The notes under the pieces: generated by a model
Seen by the model: only the letters and a program-made list of their open reading frames with translations
Told to the model about the DNA's origin: nothing
Databases searched by the model: none
Part shown: in pieces, positions 7,497 through 14,447 of the stretch
Position numbering within the stretch: the stretch's first letter is position 1
Layout of the letters: each line of letters starts with the position of its first letter
Position numbers and translations under genes: made by a program
Source of the DNA: an uncultured Lachnospiraceae bacterium
Lineage (GTDB): Bacteria > Bacillota > Clostridia > Lachnospirales > Lachnospiraceae
Length of the DNA stretch: 23,810 nucleotides
Reading direction: 5' to 3'
NCBI GenBank assembly: GCA_910588655.1
Contig: CAJUPJ010000047.1
Coordinates: 1-23,810 of the forward strand

Positions 7497-8834
7497 ATGT
7501 TCCAGACAGTCCAGAATGCGTTTAAAATCAAAGAGCTCAGGAATAAGATTTTTTATACCTTAGTTGCTTTGGTTATTGTACGTATAGGATGCCAGCTCCC
7601 GGTTCCGGGTGTGGACGCATCGTATATTTCAAACTGGTTTGACAGCCAGAATTCACTTGACTTCTTCAACCAGCTTACAGGTGGTTCTTTCTCATCAATG
7701 TCTATATTTGCATTGAACATTACACCATATATTACAGCATCTATTATTATACAGCTTCTTACTATTGCCATTCCAAGGCTTGAAGAGCTGCATAAAGATG
7801 GTGAAGAGGGAAGAAAAAAACTTGCAGAATATACAAGATACCTTACAATCGGGCTTTCAGTAATGGAAAGTGCTGCAATGGCTGTAGGGTTTGGCAGAAG
7901 CGGTTATCTGACAGAAGGTGTAACATTTACATCTGTATCAGTAATAATTGTTTCATTAACAGCAGGTTCAGCATATCTTATGTGGCTTGGTGAACAGATT
8001 ACAGAAAGAGGGGTAGGAAATGGTATTTCCATAATCCTTCTTTACAATATTGTATCAAGAGTACCAGAAGATATGGCAAACCTCTATGAGAAGTTTGTGT
8101 CAGGTGCTAACACTGTAACGAATGGGCTGCTTGGCGCAGTTATTATAATAGCTGTATTAGTTGGAATGGTTGTATTTATCGTAATACTTTCCGATGGTGA
8201 GAGAAGGATAAGCGTACAGTATTCCAAGAAAACACAGGGCAGGAAGCTTGTAGGCGGACAGACATCACATATTCCGCTTAAGGTAAATACTGCTGGTGTT
8301 ATTCCTGTAATCTTTGCAGGTTCACTGTTCTCAATGCCGATAGTAATAGCAAACTTTGCAGGCGTGCAGCCAGCATCGGGCGAAGGGGCTTCATTAGGAC
8401 AGAAGATACTGAAAGTGCTTAACCAGAATGCATGGTGCAACTTTGAAAGTTTCGGCGAATTCAAATATACACTGGGACTTGTTATATATATTGCATTATT
8501 GATTTTCTTTGCTTACTTCTACACATCAATAACATTCAATCCTCAGGAGATTGCAATTAATATGAAGAAGCAGGGTGGGTTTATACCTGGTATAAGACCA
8601 GGAAAGCCAACAACAGATTATCTTACAAAAGTATTAAACAGTATTATTTTAATAGGCGCTATTGGATTATCAATTGTAGCAGTTGTACCTATATTTTTCT
8701 CAGGTGCATTTGGTGCAGATGTATCATTTGGTGGTACATCACTTATAATTATAGTAGGTGTTGTACTTGAAACATTAAAGCAGATTGAATCACAGATGCT
8801 TGTGCGCCATTACAGGGGATTTATAAGTGAATAA
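7497..8834 (+). CDS. secY: Preprotein translocase subunit SecY
   Basis: SecY is the pore-forming subunit of the SecYEG channel that exports unfolded proteins and inserts membrane proteins. The 445-residue product has the ten hydrophobic segments expected. Family landmarks are the N-terminal RNKIFYTLVALVIVRIGCQLPVPGVD, the ITPYITASIIIQLL segment (about residues 80-93), GEQITERGVGNGISI and the C-terminal LKQIESQMLVRHYRGF. Only two bases separate it from rplO, with a GAGGTG site in the end of that gene, so it is coupled. It is followed at once by a terminator rather than by adk, an organisational break described in the findings. Confidence 0.97.
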   Translation: MFQTVQNAFKIKELRNKIFYTLVALVIVRIGCQLPVPGVDASYISNWFDSQNSLDFFNQLTGGSFSSMSIFALNITPYITASIIIQLLTIAIPRLEELHKDGEEGRKKLAEYTRYLTIGLSVMESAAMAVGFGRSGYLTEGVTFTSVSVIIVSLTAGSAYLMWLGEQITERGVGNGISIILLYNIVSRVPEDMANLYEKFVSGANTVTNGLLGAVIIIAVLVGMVVFIVILSDGERRISVQYSKKTQGRKLVGGQTSHIPLKVNTAGVIPVIFAGSLFSMPIVIANFAGVQPASGEGASLGQKILKVLNQNAWCNFESFGEFKYTLGLVIYIALLIFFAYFYTSITFNPQEIAINMKKQGGFIPGIRPGKPTTDYLTKVLNSIILIGAIGLSIVAVVPIFFSGAFGADVSFGGTSLIIIVGVVLETLKQIESQMLVRHYRGFISE

Positions 8835-8837
8835 AAT

Positions 8838-8872
8838 AAAAAGGGCAGAACGGTGTTTTGCCCTTTTGTTGT
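8838..8872 (+). terminator. Intrinsic terminator after secY
   Basis: AAAAGGGCAGAAC (8839-8851) pairs with GTTTTGCCCTTTT (8855-8867), a 13-bp stem with one G-U pair and a 3-base loop. The T tract TTTTGTTGTGTT forms the 3' end. It begins four bases after the secY stop codon and should end the ribosomal protein transcript. Confidence 0.9.
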
Positions 8873-9269
8873 GTTATTTCCAGTGTTCCACTAAATTATT
8901 CCATTCCAGGGCACGCTTGCTACGATACAATGTCATTTAGTTAAGGGGAATTGTTTAGAAATTACATTACTGGGTGTGCTGGCAAATCCAAAGTGCCTTC
9001 CATGAAAAAAGCACGCTTCCGCTTGGACATCGCACGCAATGGATGCATAAAGCCCTGTATTAAAATGTTCCTACGGAACATTTTAATACAGGGCTTTATG
9101 CACCAGCGGCTCTGACAGCTTTTTCATGGAAGCACATTTGGAATTTGCCAGCTAGCTTACATTTTGGGAATTTATAGAAATATCTTTACACAAACTCTTA
9201 ACTAAATGACATTTGGCGGGGCTGAAGTGCCCCTGTAATGGAATAATATTAGATGGAACACATAAAACC
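8871..9269. repeat. Foldback repeat element, copy 1
   Basis: The element is almost entirely self-complementary around a centre at 9073. Paired blocks from outside in are GTGTTCCA (8883-8890) with 9254-9261; ATTATTCCATT (8895-8905) with 9237-9247; CAGGGCAC (8907-8914) with 9227-9235; a 16-bp perfect block ATGTCATTTAGTTAAG (8930-8945) with 9197-9212; the GCTGGCAAAT...CATGAAAAA segment (about 8979-9010) with about 9116-9153; and a perfect 28-bp arm (9044-9071) with 9075-9102. The right end reads TGGAACACATAAAACC. The left end is less regular and abuts the secY terminator, so the outer limits are approximate. No coding sequence is supported. Confidence 0.8.
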
Positions 9270-9374
9270 TGCTGTACCCTGGCAAAATTCCAAAAAACAT
9301 AACATAAAATAAATATTATAACTGGAAATTACATTGTGTAGCAGGTTATTCAGACATACGGAAGGTTACAGCTA

Positions 9375-9532
9375 CTTTATTATTTTGTATAAGTACCAGA
9401 ATAGTAATCCTCACACCATAATTCTTAATTACTTTACTACTCTGTATAATCGCCACAATAACTAAATCTCTTACTACTCTGTGTAAATTACCAGCAGAAT
9501 AATTTCTCCCACCATAGTTTTTGGTTATTTTA
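9375..9532. repeat. Degenerate direct repeats between the two foldback elements
   Basis: Three imperfect direct units are visible. The first (about 9375-9433) and third (about 9471-9532) are each about 60 bases and share TACTCTGTRTAA-type starts, TACCAG, AATAATTTCTC-like and CACCATA blocks. The second (about 9434-9470) is a shortened copy with TACTACTCTGTATAAT. No reading frame or hairpin explains them. An 8-bp inverted repeat AACCTGCT/AGCAGGTT (9266-9273 with 9340-9347) lies just to the left. Confidence 0.5.
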
Positions 9533-9559
9533 TATTTTAATTGTAGATTTATGATGACA

Positions 9560-9936
9560 GGTTTTGCGTGCCAGATGCCAGTAATTATTCCGTAAAAAGG
9601 GGCACTTTAACCCATGCAGTGCAATGTTATTTACTTAAGATTTAGGAGGAAAATATTTTTATAAATTACCAAAGTGTAGATTGCTGGTAAATTCCAAATG
9701 TGCTTCCAATGAACAGATGTACGAAGCCGCTGGTGCTTAAGCCCTGTCTTTTAGGGCTTTATGCATCCATTGCGTGCGCCGTCCAAGCGGAAGCGTGCTG
9801 TTCATGGAAGGCACTTTGGATTTGCCAGCGCATCCAATACATATAATTTCTAAAAATCTTTTCTTAACCAAATGATATTGCACCATAGCTAAAATGTGCC
9901 CCTGTACGGAATATTCTGGCACTGGCACGCAAAACC
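9560..9936. repeat. Foldback repeat element, copy 2 (opposite orientation to copy 1)
   Basis: This is a second self-complementary element of about 377 bases centred near 9748. Its ends are clear inverted repeats: GGTTTTGCGTGCCAG (9560-9574) matches the reverse complement of CTGGCACGCAAAACC (9922-9936). The centre pairs AAGCCCT (9739-9745) with AGGGCTT (9753-9759). Its right arm, read on the - strand, shares GCACGCTTCCGCTTGGAC and GCACGCAATGGATGCATAAA with the left arm of copy 1. The asymmetry of the two arms (one has about 30 extra bases near the centre) is the same in both copies but mirrored. The element therefore belongs to the same family in inverted orientation. Confidence 0.8.
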
Positions 9937-9964
9937 GGCCGTTTCAAAATACAAAAACACAATC

Positions 9965-9993
9965 TTGTTATTTTTTGTAAAAAATGTTATTAT
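9965..9993 (+). promoter_or_regulatory. SigA-type promoter for the HD-GYP gene
   Basis: TTGTTA (9965-9970) and TATTAT (9988-9993) are 17 bases apart, giving a start near 10000 and a leader of about 60 bases. The spacer contains an AT palindrome ATTTTTT-GT-AAAAAAT (9970-9985), which could be an operator or simply AT-rich sequence. Copy 2 of the foldback repeat ends about 30 bases upstream. Confidence 0.65.
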
Positions 9994-10059
9994 GAACTTA
10001 GTTGTAAAACCAGATTGCTTTTGCTTTTATCAGCACTAAAGCGCAAATGGGGGTTCTTT

Positions 10060-11154
10060 ATGAATAAGAAGAAAATATTAACGGCTAACCTGGAAATAGG
10101 CATGGTTACAGCCGAAGCAGTTTACAATTTTTCAAACCATCTTATTATATCATCTAATACCACTTTAACTCCTGATATAATTGATAAATTAAAATATTAT
10201 TCTGTAAAATCTGTTAAAATTCTTGTACCAGCGGAAAATGAAGACGCTGCGTTGCCTGTTCTGAATGAGGATGTTAAAGACCTGACATATTTTGAGAAAA
10301 TACAGGTTTCAGAGGAATTCAAGGTATTTGAAAGTGAATTTAATACATGTGTTAATGATTTTAAAGATGAACTTAATGACCTTGTTGCCAAAAATGCTGA
10401 TGGCATTATTGAAAATATGCTAGGACATGTTGACCAGATATTTAGTAAGGCGCGCAATCCTCTGCACCTTCTGGATATGATGTTATGTATAAGAAATTAT
10501 GATGATATTACATATGCACATTCAATGAATGTAGCGCTTATTTGTGATATAATAGGCAGATGGCTTAAGTTTTCTGATGATGATTTAATGGTGCTCGTTA
10601 CAGCAGGGCTTCTCCATGATATAGGCAAAGTGAAAATTCCCCCAGAAATTATAAAAAAACCAGGCAGGCTTACAAACGAGGAATTTGCAATGATACAGAA
10701 ACATCCTGGATATGGTTTTGATATTTTAAGGACTAAAAACCTTGACAGCAGAATTGCAAATGCTGCTTTGCAACACCACGAAAGATATAATGGCAGAGGT
10801 TATCCTGATAAGCTTACAGGTGCTGAAACGGATTTTTTTGCTTCTATAGTAGCTATTGCTGATGTATATGATGCAATGACATCTAACAGGTCATACAGGA
10901 AAGGCATATGTCCTTTCGATGTACTGGAACAGATGGAGCGCGAAAAAGACAGTTATGAACCAGAAGTCCTTCATAAGTTTATTAATAATACTGCTGAGTC
11001 TTATGTTAATAATGAAGTAATGTTATCTAATGGTGAACGTGGCAGGGTTATACTTCTTAATAAAAATTTCTTTTCAAGACCTCTTGTGGTTGCAGGTAAT
11101 AATACATATGACCTTTCAAAAATGCATGGATTGTATATAGAAAATATTATATAA
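10060..11154 (+). CDS. HD-GYP domain c-di-GMP phosphodiesterase
   Basis: The enzyme is predicted to hydrolyse cyclic di-GMP in the cytoplasm. Of 364 residues, the N-terminal part (LEIGMVTAEAVY and following, about 10-65) resembles the small beta domain often found before HD-GYP domains. The HD-GYP domain follows, with HSMNVALICDIIGRWL, the metal-binding pair His186-Asp187 in LLHDIGKVKIP, HPGYGFDIL, and the signature HHERYNGRGYP with Gly247-Tyr248-Pro249. The C-terminal NGERGRVILLNKNFFSRPLV is the beta-rich tail common in clostridial members. There is no receiver or membrane domain, so the input signal is not evident. ATG 10060 follows GGGGG; the frame upstream to 10015 would precede this weak site. 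A monocistronic unit is likely between the promoter at 9965 and the terminator at 11160. Confidence 0.92.
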   Translation: MNKKKILTANLEIGMVTAEAVYNFSNHLIISSNTTLTPDIIDKLKYYSVKSVKILVPAENEDAALPVLNEDVKDLTYFEKIQVSEEFKVFESEFNTCVNDFKDELNDLVAKNADGIIENMLGHVDQIFSKARNPLHLLDMMLCIRNYDDITYAHSMNVALICDIIGRWLKFSDDDLMVLVTAGLLHDIGKVKIPPEIIKKPGRLTNEEFAMIQKHPGYGFDILRTKNLDSRIANAALQHHERYNGRGYPDKLTGAETDFFASIVAIADVYDAMTSNRSYRKGICPFDVLEQMEREKDSYEPEVLHKFINNTAESYVNNEVMLSNGERGRVILLNKNFFSRPLVVAGNNTYDLSKMHGLYIENII

Positions 11155-11159
11155 TGTTT

Positions 11160-11205
11160 AAAACACCATACTGCATTAACTGGTTTTTATGCAGTATGGT
11201 GTTTT
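11160..11205. terminator. Bidirectional intrinsic terminator between convergent genes
   Basis: A perfect 17-bp stem, AAAACACCATACTGCAT (11160-11176) with 11189-11205, encloses a 12-base loop. A/T runs on both sides let it work on both strands. It ends the HD-GYP transcript on the + strand. On the - strand it overlaps the last bases (the TAA stop) of the small membrane protein gene. Confidence 0.9.
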
Positions 11206-11581
11206 ATGCTTTTGGAAGATATATATAGACCACATATCCCCATCTTAATATAATTCCTGTTATTATAAATGCTGCCTGAAGGACAATATCAGTCCATTTC
11301 TTTTTAAATTTTTGTCTGCCAGTCTTATAATCTTCCTCTATTAAGTCAATCTGGGCAGATGCTCTTTTAATAATAAAAAAATATATAGCAGTAATAAAAA
11401 ACCATAAGAGAAACATGCCAAAGCCTAAAAGCTGGAACAGCCCGTCATTTTCTGGTGTATAATATTCTGCTTTTCCTTTTGCATTGACCAGCCTGGAAAA
11501 TGCATAATAAAGATAGTCAAGGGAAATATATCCCCACAAGAGGCTGATAACAGAAAATATAAGCCTTTTCCACCAGTGCAT
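11204..11581 (-). CDS. Small membrane protein of unknown function, three transmembrane segments
   Basis: I do not recognise the family. The 125-residue product has three hydrophobic helices: about 5-28 (with WWKRLIFSVISLLWGYISL), 47-70 (LLGFGMFLLWFFITAIYFFII) and 98-121. Between the second and third is a charged cytoplasm-like stretch (EEDYKTGRQKFKKKW). The - strand start has an AGGGGGA site. It lies 43 bases after the preceding - strand gene, so the two probably form one operon from the promoter near 12014. Composition is ordinary and no enzyme motif is visible. Confidence 0.75.
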   Translation of the reverse strand: MHWWKRLIFSVISLLWGYISLDYLYYAFSRLVNAKGKAEYYTPENDGLFQLLGFGMFLLWFFITAIYFFIIKRASAQIDLIEEDYKTGRQKFKKKWTDIVLQAAFIITGIILRWGYVVYIYLPKA

Positions 11582-11624
11582 TACATTCCCCCTGTCTTAC
11601 GATTGTTATGCATTAACATAAATT

Positions 11625-11972
11625 TTATGCAAATGTATCAAAATTCATGCCAAGAAGGACTGTCCCTTCTGTTGCCATTCTTTCACGTTCATATATATTG
11701 CTGGTGTCATATTCAGCCTTGCCAGAAGACATATATTCATTTTTAATGGCGTCAATCTGTTTTGTTCCCTGTGCCTGGACTGGCGCTGCCCCGTTTTCTT
11801 TCTGGTATATTACCGCAGGACTCCTTTGTTCTTCATCCCTTTCAAGACCTGGAAGCTTTTTGACAGGTCTTACAGGATTAACAGGAACACCATTTACCTG
11901 GCTGTAGTTATTATTATTAAAAACATACAGGTTACTGGCTGCCCTGTTGCTTGAAATTCTTTGTATAATCAT
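11625..11972 (-). CDS. Small polar protein of unknown function
   Basis: The 115-residue product is hydrophilic with no signal peptide or transmembrane segment. The N-terminus is Asn-rich (FNNNNYSQVNG), a proline/valine stretch follows (VPVNPVRPVKKLPG), and the C-terminal half is charged (DAIKNEYMSSGKAEYDTSNIYERERMATEG), ending GMNFDTFA. It looks largely unstructured in the first half and helical in the second. I recognise no family. It is preferred over the 86-codon frame on the other strand (11647-11907) because it has a GGGGG ribosome binding site and a consensus promoter, and is followed closely by a second - strand gene. Confidence 0.65.
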   Translation of the reverse strand: MIIQRISSNRAASNLYVFNNNNYSQVNGVPVNPVRPVKKLPGLERDEEQRSPAVIYQKENGAAPVQAQGTKQIDAIKNEYMSSGKAEYDTSNIYERERMATEGTVLLGMNFDTFA

Positions 11973-12013
11973 AACATAACCCCCGTTTCCGTTTTAAGAT
12001 TGTAATTGCTTTT

Positions 12014-12042
12014 ATTATACTTCTATTGGAAGATTATTTCAA
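12014..12042 (-). promoter_or_regulatory. SigA promoter for the - strand pair (11972 to 11204)
   Basis: On the - strand TTGAAA (12042-12037) and TATAAT (12019-12014) are separated by 17 bases. Transcription would begin near 12007, giving a leader of about 35 bases before the start at 11972. It is back to back with the lipoprotein promoter at 12066-12094. Confidence 0.75.
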
Positions 12043-12065
12043 GGATATTTTAAGCCCAAAAATAT

Positions 12066-12094
12066 TTGACTTCACTTATGCTAATGCTTATAAT
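12066..12094 (+). promoter_or_regulatory. SigA promoter for the lipoprotein gene
   Basis: TTGACT (12066-12071) and a perfect TATAAT (12089-12094) are 17 bases apart. The predicted start is about 12100-12102, so the AAGGAGGG ribosome binding site (12100-12107) would lie at the very 5' end of the mRNA, with a leader of only about 12 bases. Confidence 0.75.
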
Positions 12095-12112
12095 TTAACA
12101 AGGAGGGTAAAA

Positions 12113-13480
12113 ATGGTAAAGAAAATATGCATAATACTTCTGGCTGGACTTTTGGTTACAGGATGTACTGTAAATAATAAGAAAGATGTAACAACAGAAA
12201 CCACTAAATTACAACAAACATTCCGTTATTTATCAAAGGATTATTTTTATACAGATTTTGAGGGAGAATCTGTGGTACAGACAGATGCAGAAATTGCAAA
12301 TACTATCTGCCAGAGAAACTTAAATGGTGAATTAACAGATTCTTATTATATGGGGGAAGATTTTGGCGAAATTTTTTATATAGATGAAAACTGGCTGTAT
12401 TATTCTGAATATGGAGAAGGTGATTCTGAATCTGTATACCGTGTCCCTTTTTCCCATAAGGATGGAAAAGAATATCCTGAATTTTCAAAGAAAGAATTTC
12501 TCTTTAGTGAGCCAGACGGACTGGCATATTCAGATTTCATGGAAAGTTCATTTTTACAAATTGTGGATAATACAATATATTATTATGCTATAGGAAAAGA
12601 CCTTGCTACATATAACCTGGAAACAGGGGAACATAAATATTATCCAGTACCAGGCTGTATGTTTGCAGCAGGAACTCATTATGCGGTTGCAGAAGGAGAG
12701 AAGCAATGTGATATCCTGGTTAACCTGGAAACAGGCAAAAGCCAGGTAATGGAAACAGACGCACATCCCTGGCTGCGTCTTGACAAAGAATGTTATTTAA
12801 TGTTTCCTTATACGCTGCCTAAGACAGGTACTATCCTTTTTGATTTGAATAGTGGTGAAACTATTGACATAATTTCACAGAAAGAAGCGGAACAGATTGC
12901 AAAAGAAATTGGAGTGCCATCGGGTAATGAATATGAATATATCAGATACATTGGATATTATAACCACCGTGTCTATGCAGAAACCAGTTATTCTGTTACG
13001 TTTACAGATAAAAAGGGCAGGGAGGTTACAATAGGGGATGCCGTCTGTGTCAGCCGCAATATGGATGAAGAGGAAAGCTGGACTATCGAAAGGGAAATTA
13101 CAGAACATTCAAGAAAGAAAATCTTGGAAATTTATAAAAAAATAAAATCAGGAAATTATAAAATAAATGATACGTCAGCATATTATGATGAAGAACTTGT
13201 AATTGGCGAAGGAATTACTAATGGAATTTTTTATTTTAAAGGATATTATGAAAAAGATGGCAAGATGGCAATAGATATCTATGATTTGGATAAAAAAGAA
13301 TTCCGCGTAATTGGCAGAAATTCACCAGAAACTTTTTATCCATATTATGATAACAGCCATAGAATGATGGACAGGTGCAAAGAATGGCAGAATATACGGT
13401 GTACAGCGCCAATTTTGGGCCAGGGTGAAGATTTATGGGAACAAGAACAAAAACTCAGCGGAAAATATTGGGAATATTAG
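12113..13480 (+). CDS. Lipoprotein of unknown function, possible beta-propeller
   Basis: The protein has a lipoprotein signal: charged MVKK, a hydrophobic stretch, and the lipobox LVTGC with Cys18 as the lipidation site. The mature 438-residue part should be attached outside the membrane. It has no recognised catalytic motif. Repeated short strands rich in Tyr, such as EDFGEIFYIDENWLYYSEYG and NTIYYYAIGKDLATYNLETG, with turns of the type LETGE or LNSGE, suggest a beta-propeller fold like that of several clostridial DUF5050-like proteins; this is inference. ATG 12113 is chosen because of the AAGGAGGG site. An upstream in-frame start at 12026 would precede the promoter. It may be cotranscribed with the hydrolase 48 bases downstream. 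Confidence 0.8.
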   Translation: MVKKICIILLAGLLVTGCTVNNKKDVTTETTKLQQTFRYLSKDYFYTDFEGESVVQTDAEIANTICQRNLNGELTDSYYMGEDFGEIFYIDENWLYYSEYGEGDSESVYRVPFSHKDGKEYPEFSKKEFLFSEPDGLAYSDFMESSFLQIVDNTIYYYAIGKDLATYNLETGEHKYYPVPGCMFAAGTHYAVAEGEKQCDILVNLETGKSQVMETDAHPWLRLDKECYLMFPYTLPKTGTILFDLNSGETIDIISQKEAEQIAKEIGVPSGNEYEYIRYIGYYNHRVYAETSYSVTFTDKKGREVTIGDAVCVSRNMDEEESWTIEREITEHSRKKILEIYKKIKSGNYKINDTSAYYDEELVIGEGITNGIFYFKGYYEKDGKMAIDIYDLDKKEFRVIGRNSPETFYPYYDNSHRMMDRCKEWQNIRCTAPILGQGEDLWEQEQKLSGKYWEY

Positions 13481-13528
13481 GATATAGAAATGGTAAAAAG
13501 CAACCAGATAATGAAAGGGTGACAGAAT

Positions 13529-14437
13529 ATGAAAAAAATAATACTAAAAGCAAAGGATGGGTATAAATTAAACCTTCATGTCTTTGAAGCACCAGACAAG
13601 GATAATGTTAAGGGGTATGTGCAGATTATACATGGAATGGAAGAGCACCAGGGACGGTATGAGGCTTTTGCCAGGGTTTTAAATAATGCAGGTTATACAG
13701 TGGTTTCATCAGATATGAGGGGACATGGCAAGGGCGCGCCTGAACTGGGATTTTTTAATGAAAAAGACGGGTATAAGTATATTTTGTCAGACCAGAAAAG
13801 AATAACATGTTTTATCAGGAAAAGGTTTAAAACCAGCAAGGTAATAATATTTGCACATTCGATGGGGACTATTATTGCACGCAACCTTATGCAGAGCCAG
13901 TCATGGAATTATGAGAAGGTAGTTTTATCTGGATATCCATGCAGCCATAGCATAGCTTTAATGGATTTTGGAATAGCCCTTACAAGTATAATAAGCAAGG
14001 TAAAAGGTGCAAGGTATTTCTCAAAATTTGTACAAAATATCTCAACAGGAAGTTTTAACAAAGGCATGGAAAACCAGGAAACCGGCCTTGAGTGGATTAG
14101 TGAAGATAAAGAAAATATACAGGCATATATTAATGACCCATATTGCGGGCATGGGTTTAAAGTATCAGCTTATAATGATTTGTTCCGTTTAACTAAAAAT
14201 ATGGCAGAAACATGGAGATATAAAAATGTGAATAAGGAGCTTCCAGTGCTTGCATTAAGAGGGGATGGGGATGTCTGCACAGGCTATGGCAAAGGAAGCC
14301 ATAAGAGCATAAATATTTTAAAATCAGCAGGTTTTAATAATATAAAGCAGATTGTTTATAAAGATATGAGACATGAAATTTTAAATGAGGCAGAAAAGGA
14401 AAAGGTGTACAGGGATGTTGTGGAGTTTCTTGGATAA
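13529..14437 (+). CDS. Alpha/beta hydrolase, lysophospholipase or serine aminopeptidase S33 type
   Basis: The 302-residue protein matches the Hydrolase_4 (PldB/monoacylglycerol lipase) group, cytoplasmic esterases of lipid-like substrates. The oxyanion-hole region is IIHGMEEHQGRYEAFARVLNN, followed by SSDMRGHGKG. The nucleophile elbow is AHSMGT, with Ser111 the likely nucleophile. Asp248 in RGDGDV and His282 in MRHEI complete the triad. The residue before the nucleophile motif is Ala where many members have Gly (AHSMG, GHSMG), which is tolerated. AAAGGG upstream serves ATG 13529. The substrate cannot be told from sequence. The following transporter starts 10 bases after its stop, so the two are probably cotranscribed. 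Confidence 0.88.
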   Translation: MKKIILKAKDGYKLNLHVFEAPDKDNVKGYVQIIHGMEEHQGRYEAFARVLNNAGYTVVSSDMRGHGKGAPELGFFNEKDGYKYILSDQKRITCFIRKRFKTSKVIIFAHSMGTIIARNLMQSQSWNYEKVVLSGYPCSHSIALMDFGIALTSIISKVKGARYFSKFVQNISTGSFNKGMENQETGLEWISEDKENIQAYINDPYCGHGFKVSAYNDLFRLTKNMAETWRYKNVNKELPVLALRGDGDVCTGYGKGSHKSINILKSAGFNNIKQIVYKDMRHEILNEAEKEKVYRDVVEFLG

Positions 14438-14447
14438 CTGCAGGAAA

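Noticed and set aside
9375..9532. Possible CRISPR array
   Set aside because: The direct units are imperfect, of unequal length and adjacent, without unique spacers of constant size, and no cas gene is nearby.
9737..9928. 63-codon frame on the - strand inside foldback copy 2
   Set aside because: It lies wholly within the repeat, its sequence is explained by the repeated arm, and the matching frame in copy 1 stops at a different place. No good ribosome binding site or family match.
11647..11907. 86-codon frame on the + strand opposite the polar unknown protein
   Set aside because: It has no ribosome binding site or promoter, and the - strand gene has both and an operon partner.
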